DNA of 64,000 nt from Deltaproteobacteria bacterium HGW-Deltaproteobacteria-8 (GTDB lineage Bacteria > Desulfobacterota > Desulfovibrionia > Desulfovibrionales > Desulfovibrionaceae). Below are positions 34,105 through 45,400 of this stretch, piece after piece; position 1 is the stretch's first letter, and each line of letters starts with the position of its first letter. The stretch spans positions 310,001 to 374,000 of the forward strand of contig PHAR01000002.1 in NCBI GenBank assembly GCA_002840405.1, given 5' to 3'. A model generated the notes under the pieces. It searched no databases. It had not been told where the DNA came from and worked only from the letters and a program-made list of their open reading frames with translations. The position numbers and the translations under genes are program-made.

Positions 34105-34183
34105 GAAGCAGGGAACTCCTTACGTGCTGCATAGTGCGTCCGGCGCGGACCTGGGCTCCGCTGGGTTCGGATGCGAATGTGCG

Positions 34184-34211
34184 AGTATAGCAATCGCCAA
34201 CGCAAAAGCAA
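34184..34211 (-). promoter_or_regulatory. Putative promoter of the SNF2 gene
   Basis: On the minus strand a good -10, TATACT (34189-34184), lies 16 bases downstream of a weak -35, TTGCTT (34211-34206). The predicted start is about 70 bases before ATG 34104. The gap 34105-34313 also holds the divergent solute-binding-protein start, for which TTGGCT (34219-34224) and CATAGT (34242-34247) with a 17-base spacer are a further weak candidate. Confidence 0.4.
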
Positions 34212-34313
34212 GGGCCGCTTGGCTTTTTACGTGGTCTGGGCCATAGTGTCAGCGACAGCGGCCGTTCGGCTAGTATATGCGCAAGGTTTGGGGATTTGGC
34301 AAGAGGATTGATG

Positions 34314-35998
34314 ATGCTTGTGATACGAACACTGGCGCTCATTGCGGGGCTTGTGCTCCTGGCTGCCTGTGGCCAGGGCGGGGGAAAAGATGCGCCTTCC
34401 GCTTCCGCACGCCCCGCAGACGCCCCGGCCTCCAGCCAGAAAGACGCCCTGGCCGCCAAAGTGGGCCACCCGCAACCCGGAGGGCGCCTGGTGGAGGCGA
34501 CCATCGGCGAGCCGAGCAACCTCATCCCGCCCCTGGCCTCGGACGCCGCATCCCATGAGATCGCGGACCTCATCTATGTCGGCCTGCTCAAGTTCGACAA
34601 GAACATCAACCTGGTGCCGCTGGCTGCCCAGTCCTTCGAGATTCTGGAGGACGGGCGGCTCCTCAAGTTCACCCTGAAGAAGGGCATCCGCTGGACCGAC
34701 GGGCAGCCGCTCACCGCGCGCGACGTGGAGTTCACCTACAAGCTCATGATCGACCCCAAGACGCCCACGGCCTATGCCGAGGACTTCCTGGCCGTGAAGG
34801 AGTTCAAGCTCACTGGCGAGTATTCCTTTGAGGTTCGCTACGACAAGCCCTTTGCCCGGGCCCTGGTCACCTGGGCCAGCTCCATCCTGCCCCGGCACCT
34901 GCTGGAGGGCCAGGACCTTTTGAAGACCCCGCTGGCGCGTCAGCCCGTGGGCGCGGGGCCATACATCCTCAAGAGCTGGACCGCGGGCGACCGGCTGGTG
35001 CTGGTGGCCAACCCGGACTATTTCGAGGGCCGCCCCTACATCGACGAGGTGGTCATGCGCGTCATCCCGGACCAGTCCACCCAGTTCATGGAACTGAAGT
35101 CCGGCAACCTGGACGAGATCAACCTCTCGCCCCAGCAGTACCTGTACCAGACCGAGGGCCAGGACTGGACGGCCAATTACCGCAAGTTCCAGTACGTGGC
35201 CTCGGCCTACACCTACCTTGGGTTCAACCTGAGGAGCAGCCTTTTTTCGGATGTGCGCGTGCGCCGGGCCATCAACCACGCGCTGAACAAGGACGAGATC
35301 GTGCGCGGGGTGCTCTCGGGCCTGGGCCAGGCCGCTGGCGGCCCCTACAAGCCCGGCACCTGGGCCTACGACAAGGCCATCCCGGCCAACGAGTACGACC
35401 CGGCCAAGGCGAAGAGGCTCCTGGCCGAGGCCGGGTGGACGCGCCGCACGCCGAACGGACCGCTTGTGGACACGAGCGGGCGGCCCTTCGCCTTCACCAT
35501 CCTGACCAACCAGGGCAACAGCCAGCGCATCAAGACGGCCATCATCGTCCAGAGCAGGCTCGCGGCGCTGGGCATCCAGGTGGAGATCCGCACCGTGGAG
35601 TGGGCCGCCTTCATCAAGGAATTCGTGGACAAGGGCCGCTTCGACGCCATCATCCTCGGCTGGACCATCACGCAGGACCCGGACCTCTTTGATGTCTGGC
35701 ATTCGTCCAAGGCCGTGCCCGGCGGGCTCAACTTCGTGGGCTACAAGAATCCGGAGCTGGACGAACTGCTGGAGCGTGGCCGCAGGCTGCTCGACCAGAA
35801 GAAGCGCAAGCCCATCTACGACCGCATCCAGGAGATCCTGCACCAGGACCAGCCCTACTGCTACCTCTACGTGCCCATGGCCCTGCCCATGGTCCACAAG
35901 CGCGTGCAGGGCATCGAGCCCGCGCCGGCAGGCATCGCCTACAACTTCATCCGCTGGTGGATACAAGGGGCCAAGCAAGGCCCGGAGCTGACACAATA

Positions 35999-35999
<1 letters not shown>
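34314..35999 (+). CDS. Extracellular solute-binding lipoprotein, family 5 (peptide/nickel ABC)
   Basis: This is the periplasmic, lipid-anchored binding protein of an ABC importer of the oligopeptide/dipeptide/nickel class (561 residues). The leader ends LAAC with the lipidated cysteine at 19. SBP_bac_5 marks include PSNLIPPLASDAASHEIADLIYVGLLKFD, SFEILEDGRLLKFTLKKGIRWTDG, FLAVKEFKLTGEYSFEVRYDKPFA, VGAGPYILKSW and RVRRAINHALNKDEIV. ATG 34314 is preferred because AGAGGA lies six bases upstream; ATG 34311 is three bases closer. No permease or ATPase gene is adjacent, so it is an orphan. Its stop overlaps the rel start (TAATG at 35997-36001). Confidence 0.9.
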
Positions 36000-38170
<2,171 letters not shown>

Positions 38171-38221
38171 CGCCCCGCAAACGCCGCGCCGCGAGGAGCG
38201 GAAACAGCCCTGTGACTCGTC

Positions 38222-39454
38222 CTAACGGCTGGCGCGGAAGCGCTCCGTGCCCAGGGCCAGGCCGTCCCGGCCGGGCAGGGTCACCAGCAGTCTGCGCATC
38301 CGTGCCAGGCGTTCCTTGGCGGGCGGGTGCAGCGCCGACCAGACGAGGGGCGGCTCCTGCCGCTTGTGGATGCGCCCGGCCTGCTCAATGCTTTCCACGG
38401 CCTTGGGCATCTGCTGCGGGTCGTAGCCCGCGCCATAGACCATCTCAATGGCGGCCAGGTCGGCCGCGAACTCCTGGTTCTTGTCGATGCCCTGGGTCAG
38501 GTCCGTGGCCAGCAGGTCGTCGAGCATGGCGGCGAAGAGCGGGCTGTGCACGCCCGCCTGGTCCACTGTTCCTCCGGCCTGGAAGAATTGGGAGTGCAGA
38601 GCCTTGGCCCAGAGGTGGGCGAGGGACGCGTGCGCTGTCTCGTGCGCCAGGATGCAGGCCAGCTGGGCCTCGTTGTCCAGGGCGGCGAGCAGGCCGGTGC
38701 TCAGCATCACGATGCCGCCAGGCAGGCTGAAGGACACCGGCTCGGGCAGGTCCAGGACCACGGCCCGGAAGTGCGGCGTATTCCCCGGCGCGAACCGCGC
38801 CACGGCCAGACCAACCAGATTCACATAGCGCTGCAACGCGTTGCCAAAGGCGGGCTTGGCCAGACGCGGCACCACCCTGGCCGCGAGGTTCAGGCCCACC
38901 TGTCGTTCGGCCTCGCCGCCGGAAGGCGCTGCCGCGTGCAGCTTGGGGAAGGTGGCGCGCCTGCCCAGGTTGCGCTGCCGCCCGCGCGCGAACTCGCCGA
39001 TGCCGCCCTGCTCCAGGAAGGCGTCCAGGTCGTCGGGCGAGAGGCGCAGGTCCAGCACGCTCCACAGGGCCTCGCTGCCCTGGGGCCGGACCGGCACCGG
39101 CACGGTGGACCTGGAGCTGCGCGAGGTGTCCGCCGCCTCGGCCAGGATCAGGGTCTTGGGCGCGGCGTCGAAGAGGTCGGCCAGGGCCGGGGGCTGGGGC
39201 GAGGAGGCAAGATGCCCCTGGTAGACCCAGCCCTGCTGTCCGCCGGGTTCGCTGAGCCTTGTCCAGGCGCCCTGGACGTACAGGGGCTGGACAACGGTGC
39301 CGCGCGGGAGGCGCAGCACGACCTCGGCCTCGGCCGAGCGCCAGACGCGCACCGGGGCCTGGTCCACGCTGATCCACAGGGCCGACTCGGCCTGCGCCAG
39401 CGCGGGCAGGGCGAGCAGGACGGCGATAACCAAAGCGCGCAGGAATTTCGACAT
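38222..39454 (-). CDS. Exported SH3/M48 zinc metalloprotease
   Basis: This is a periplasmic protease of 410 residues. Residues 1-22 are a cleavable signal peptide (cut after AQA), and 27-85 form an SH3b-like domain (VRVWRSAEAEVVLRLPRGTVV). Residues 170-405 form an M48 catalytic domain with zinc ligands H271 and H275, catalytic E272 (HETAH) and E328 in NQEFAADLAAIEM. No membrane helices follow, so it resembles BepA-type envelope proteases, here with an SH3 targeting module. It is the last gene of the four-gene minus-strand operon, starting eight bases after the CHAT gene stop. I infer that it works in the same pathway, for example removing misassembled outer-membrane proteins. Confidence 0.85.
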   Translation of the reverse strand: MSKFLRALVIAVLLALPALAQAESALWISVDQAPVRVWRSAEAEVVLRLPRGTVVQPLYVQGAWTRLSEPGGQQGWVYQGHLASSPQPPALADLFDAAPKTLILAEAADTSRSSRSTVPVPVRPQGSEALWSVLDLRLSPDDLDAFLEQGGIGEFARGRQRNLGRRATFPKLHAAAPSGGEAERQVGLNLAARVVPRLAKPAFGNALQRYVNLVGLAVARFAPGNTPHFRAVVLDLPEPVSFSLPGGIVMLSTGLLAALDNEAQLACILAHETAHASLAHLWAKALHSQFFQAGGTVDQAGVHSPLFAAMLDDLLATDLTQGIDKNQEFAADLAAIEMVYGAGYDPQQMPKAVESIEQAGRIHKRQEPPLVWSALHPPAKERLARMRRLLVTLPGRDGLALGTERFRASR

Positions 39455-39462
39455 GGCGCAGC

Positions 39463-42400
39463 CTACCTGTAGTCACCGGACAGGGTGAACGCGCCCCAGT
39501 AGCCGGGGTGCGGGAAGCGGTTCTTCACGTGCAGCATGGCCCGGCGCAGGCTCTCGGCCTTGGGCCGGGTCTGATACTCGCGGTAGAACTGCTTCATGAG
39601 CATGGCGGTGGAGATGTCGCTCACCCTCCAAAGACTCGAAATCAGCGCGTGGGTTCCGGCGTACAGGAAGGCCTGGTTCAGCCCCTGGACCTCGTCGCCG
39701 CTGCTGACCTTCCCCAGGCCTGTCTGGCAGGCCGAGAGCACGATCAGATCCGCCGTGATCTTGAGATCGAAGATCTCGGCGGCGTCCAGGTCGCCGTCCT
39801 TGTCCTTCTTGTCGCTGACCAGCTTGAGCGCCGAGAACAGCGGGTTCACGGGGTCGAACTCGCCGTGGGTGGCCAGGTGGATGATGCCGAATTCGGCTAT
39901 GTGCTCTGAGACCCAGCTCTTGGTGGCCTTCTCGCGGGTCAGGGCGGTCATGTTCGGGTAGTTCCAGGCCAGCGAGCCCACCTCGCGCTCGGCAAAGGGC
40001 AGCTCCAGGGACTGGTCGTGCAGGTCCGGGTTGCCCACGGCCAGCACCTTGGTGTTGCGCTCGGTCTTGCGCCGCTCCAGCGTGAACTTGAACACGCTGG
40101 CGGATGGCAGCTGGAACAACGGGTAGCGGTCCAGCAGGCTCGACTCGCCGTCTGAGAGCGTTGCGAAGGCCAGGGTGTGCAGGCAGTCGTGGGGGATGAT
40201 GCCCAGGACCTTTACGCCCGTGAGCTTGGGCAGCACCGGGGCGAGCAGCAGCTTGTACAGCTCCCTAGAGTGCGCCTCCACGGGCTCCAGGTTCTGGAGC
40301 ATGCGCCGGTAGGTCAGGATCATCCGGCCCAGGGCGCCCCGGCCCAGGCGCGTGCGCGTCAGGTCCACGCGGTCGTGGTCCAGGGTCCAGCAGAGGATCT
40401 CGTTATCCGTGATGTAGTAGCTCAAAAGCGCCACGCCCGGCTCAAGCATCTTCTGCACCTCGGGCAGGGTCAGCGGGTTCACGCTGACCAGGCTGGCGAT
40501 GTCCGGGCGGCTGGCCTGGATCTCCAGCAGGATGTCGCGGTAGTCGTCCTGCAGGCGCTTGACGCCCTTGGCGTAGACCTCGCGTTCATTGGTGTTCTGG
40601 GCGCTGGCCAGGAGCGACTCCTGCTCGCGCAGGCGCGCGCGCACAGCGGTGATGCGCTCGTACAGGGCCTGGTCTTCCTTGCGCTGCGGGCTTCTGCGCT
40701 TGTTGCCCAAAAGGTCGATGAGGTTGCGGGCGCGGGAGCGTTCGGCCGTGCGGAAGGCCTCGGACACATCGCCCATGTCGGCCAGCAGGGTCACCAGGTC
40801 CTCGTAGACCACGGCCTTGTCGGCGATGAAGCCGTCCTTCAGCTGGTCAACTTTGAGCTCGGAGCGCATGGCCTCGATGACGTCCACGGCCTGGATGAGC
40901 AGGGCCTTGGCCTCGGGGCGCTTGCCTGCTGAGATGTCCAGCCGCGCCAACCCGTGCAGGGCGCGCCACTGGCTGTCGCGCAGGCCCATGCTGCGGGCCA
41001 GTTCGTCGGCCTGGGAGAAGGAGGCCTTGGCCTTGTCGGCCCAGGTCTTGCCGGAAGCGGAGAGCAAAAGCTGGGCCTCTCCTATCGCCAGCAGGATCTT
41101 GGCCTGGTTGATGCGGTTGCCCGTGGCGGCCACGATGCCAAGCGCCTCGTCCAGCAGGGGCAGGGCCTTCTTGGGGTCGCCCATGCGAATGTATGTCTGC
41201 GCGATGTTGCGCAGGTCGTAGGCGATGGCCCAGCGTGAGCGGATGGCGCGGTCGATGGTGAGCGCCTCGCCCAGGGTCTTGAGCGCCTGCTCGCTTTTGC
41301 CCATGTCGCGCTCCACGAGGCCGCGATTGTTCAGGGTGGTGGCCACCTCGTCCTGGCGGATGCGCAAGGAGCGGGCCAGGGGCAGGGCCGCGTCCAGCTC
41401 GCGCACGGCGCGGTTGTGGTCGCCCAGGCTCCACCACAAAAGCCCGGCGGTGTTGCGGGCGATGACCTGCTCCAGCACCCAGCCGCCTGCTTCGGCGCTT
41501 TTGAGCACCTGGCGCTGCAGGTCGAAGGCCTGCTGGAAGCGGGCCTGCTGCCAGGCGTTGTTGGCCTGTTCGATGACGATGCGCGCGCGCAGGCGCTCAT
41601 TGACTTTGTCGGCGCCAGTGAGCTTGAGCGCCTCGGCGTATTGTGTCTCGGCCTCGCTGAAGTTGCCAATGAGCCGCGCGCAGCGGCCCAGGTCGAGCAT
41701 GGCCTGGGCCATGTCAGCCTTGCGGCCCAGGGCGGTGTAGATGCCAAGCGCCGTGCCATAGGCCTCGCGGGCCTGGGCATACTGGGACAGCCGCAGGTCA
41801 TAAATGCGGCCGATGCTCATGTACTGCTTGGCCACCAGCTCCCTGGTCCCGGCCTTCTGCGAGAGCTTGGCCGCGCCCTCGAAGCGCTTGAGCGCGCGGT
41901 CGAACTGGATGGCGTTCTCCAGCACCGCCCCAAGGCTTGACATGGCCTCGATCTCCTTGGGCGCGAGCTCCAGGTTGGCCAGCATCTCCGTGGCCTGCTC
42001 CAGCACAGGGATGGCCTGGGCATACTGCTCCATGCGGGCGTAGACCAGGCCCAGGCGCATCAGCGCCTCGGCGTGGGCCGGTGTGTCCGGCTTGGTCTTG
42101 GCCACCAGCAGGGCCAGTTCCTTGGCAAAGGCCAGGGACTTGTCGAACTGCTCCGAGGCGTAGGCGCTCTCGCGGCTGTAGGACAAGAGGTCGGGCAGAT
42201 AGGTGTTGAACTGGCTGGAGGAACGGGCCACGCGCAGGGCGTTCTCGAACAGGGCCAAAGCCTGCGGGAAGCGCCCGGCCTTGAAGTCCTCCATGCCCGC
42301 GCGCACGTACCTAGCGAACTGGGTCACGGCGAAGGCCCCGGCCTCGCGGGCGTTCAGGCCCGGATCGCCCAGCAGCAGCCAGGGCGCGGCAACCGTTCCA

Positions 42401-45400
42401 GACGCCTGGGCCTTGGCGCGGGCGTCGGCCGCAGAGTCCTCGGCATAGGCCGCCAGGAAGGAAGCGTCGAAACGGGCGTCCTGCGCGGCCAGCACGGACG
42501 GCACGCCATAGAGCGAGAGCAGGTGCGCCACCAGGGGCAGGTCCTCGGCCGGAACCTGGGTCAGCACGGCCAGGGACACATCCTGCATGCAGGCGGCCAG
42601 CCCGGAGAGCGGCAGGGGCTCGCCGTTTGTGGGCGACAGGGCCAGGAAGCGCACGGGCAGCTCGTCCTGGCGGCTGGGCGCGGACTGGGACTGGCGTGCC
42701 GGGATTCCGGCCACCAGGGTGTGGGCCTGGGATACGGCCTGGGTAAGGCCCGGCGAGGAGAGCGGCATGGCCTGGGCCGAAAAGGCCTTTTGTCCGGCCA
42801 GGGCGGGCGGCATTGCGCCAGAGCCTGCACCAGACTTCGGCCCTGTGATGAACACGAGGTTCCGGCGGAAGGGTTTGCGCGCCTTGAACGAGCGCACCAG
42901 ATGCGTGCCGCTCAAGGCCACGGTCTGGGCAAAGCGCAGGTCCTGGGGCGACAGGGCGGTCAGGTCCTCGAAGGCCAGCAGGCGGCGTTCACCCTGGCCC
43001 AGGGCAGGGAGCACCGGGCGCGGGCCAGTGCCCAGGGCCACGGCGCGCACGGAGTCGGCGTCCAGGCGGAAGGCCGCCCAGCGCAGGGCGTCGCGCCGGG
43101 GGGGGGGCAGGGCGATAATCCGGAAGACACTTGAACCCTTGGGCAGGGTCTCCATGAGGTCGATGGCCTCGCTGGGCGCGGCCAGGAACAGGCCAAGGGC
43201 TCCGGGCGCGTCCAGCCTGGCCAGGGATTTCCCGGCCTCGGCCTTGAGCGCGCCCAGGCGGGTCATGAGCTGGGCGTGGCGGGCGCGCTGCTCGGCGGAG
43301 CCGCCAACAGCGGCCTCGGCAGCGGCTGCGGCCTCCAGCGACAGCCCGTGCAGGATGGTCAGCCAGTCCTGCTCGGCAATGCCAGCCCCGATGCGGGCCA
43401 CGCCGGGCAGGGACTCGCGGTCTGGCCCCAGGTCGCGCGCCAGGATCTCCTCTTCCTGGGCCAGGCGGCGCGACAGCTCAATGCGGTCGTCGTCCTTGAA
43501 GCCCTTGGCGTCCTTGGCGGCGGCCAGGCGGGCCTTGAGGTCGCGGATGGCCAGCAGGCGTAGGGATGTGCGGCGCAGGAGCCCGGCCTCAGGCCCGGTG
43601 GGCTGGGCCACGTCGAGGCGGCCCATGCGGCCCACGCGCTCCAGCTCGGACAGGCGTTCGGACAGGTTGTACGCGTCCTCAGCCTTGCCGGAATCAATGA
43701 GCGCTGCCACCAGGGGCGCAAAGGCCCCGGTGATCTCGCCCGCGCCGCAGGCGGCCTCGTCCAGGGGCAGGGCCTGGACCACGGACAGGGCCTCCTGGAG
43801 GCGTCCAAGCCCGGCCAGGGCACGCCAGCGCAGGCCCGGCAACAGCCCCTGGTCGGCCAGGGTCAGGGCGGCTTTTAGGTGTTCGGCGCGGATATCGTCC
43901 TCGCCCAGGCGTAGGCTTAGGTCAGCCATGTTCAGGTGCAGGGCGGCGTTCAGGGCCAGGGCCCGGCGGCTGCCTGCGGGCGGATTGTCCTTGAACCAGG
44001 CCAGGCCCTCGGACAAGCGCTGCCCGGCGCGGGAGAGCGCGTCCATATGCAGCGCCGTGCTGCCAGCGTCCGTGGCAGGCAGGCGGTCGGCCTGGGCCAG
44101 GTCGTGGGCGGCCATGATGTTCTGGAAGGCCGGAGCCGAGAGCGAACTCCCGCCCAGGAGCGGCTGGCGCAGGGCCTCGGCCGCCAGGGCCTCCAAACGG
44201 CGCAGCTCGGCCAGGCGCGGCGCGAAGTCCTTGCCCTCCACAGGCAGGCGTTCCAGGGTCGCGGCCAGGTCGATGACGTTGAGCGAGGCGCTGACCGGGT
44301 TCTTCATCGTCAGCGACAGCTCGGCCGAGCGGCGGAAGCGCTCGAAGGCCAAGGCTTCGCTGCCCAGAGAGGACTCCAGCAGCCCGGCCCGGTGCAGCAA
44401 GAGCGCCGCGCCAAAGGTGTCCTGGGGGGCCACGTCGCCCTTCTCGAAGGCGCTGGACTGGCGCTCCACCAGCCCCAGGGCCTCGCGCGGGCGGCCGCGC
44501 TCCGTGGCGATGCGCGACAAGAAGGCCTCGGCCAGGCGCAGTTCCTGCTCGGCGCTGAAGCCGTACGCCGCCTGGGAGGCCGTGGCCTTGTCCAGGCTCA
44601 CGTCCAGGTCGATGTTTATGAGGCCCTTGCCGGGCCTGCCGCCCTTCTTGTCGGCCACGCCAAACTTCTTCACCAGTTCCGGGATGCGCCGGAAGCCTGT
44701 CTCGGCGGCCTCAAGCAGCCGGTCGCGGTCGCGGCCCGTGGTCAGCCCGGCCTCCATGTATGCGCAGTAGGCAACCGAGCGCTGGTTGGCCGTGAGGTTC
44801 TGGTTCAGGCCCAGGGCCGTGTTCATGGCCAGCGCCTTCTCAAAGGCCTCCTTGGCCTCGCGCCAGCGCCCGGCCTCCTGGTAGGCCAGGCCCAGGCGGT
44901 CATAGAGCTCGGCGCGGAGCTGCACGAAGCGCGGCGGGAAACCCAGGGCCTCGCGCACCTTCCCGACCATGACGGCCAGCGTCTGCATGGACGCTTCCCG
45001 GTCCTTCGGCATGAGCGGCGGCAGCTCGCTTATGATGCGTTCCTGCTCGGAGAGCAGCGTTTCCACGGCCTTGACGTAGACGCTCCAGGTGGGGTCTGGC
45101 GGCGGCCCGGCGGGCTTGATGCTGGCCTCGAAGAGGCTGTTGTTCAGGTCCGACTGGCGCGTGGCCAGTGCCTTGGCGTGATCCGCCTGGTCGCTTGCCC
45201 CATCCGGGTGGCCCAGGGCCGGGGTCAGCACGCGGTCGAAGACGTGCTTGTTGATGCGCCCGAAGATCTCGGAGGCGAACTTGGGCTGGATGCGGCTCTC
45301 CACCAGCTCCAGGGATTTGGCGAAGGCCTCGATGGGCTTGTCGCGTTCGCGCGCCTGGAAGGCCGAGGTGCCGAGGCGCTGGTAGAAGAGGATTTCGGTC

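Noticed and set aside
31306-34134. 942-codon open frame on the plus strand opposite the SNF2 gene
   Set aside because: It is an antisense shadow of a clear SNF2 coding sequence caused by high GC; its residues are rich in H, L, V, Q and show no domain.
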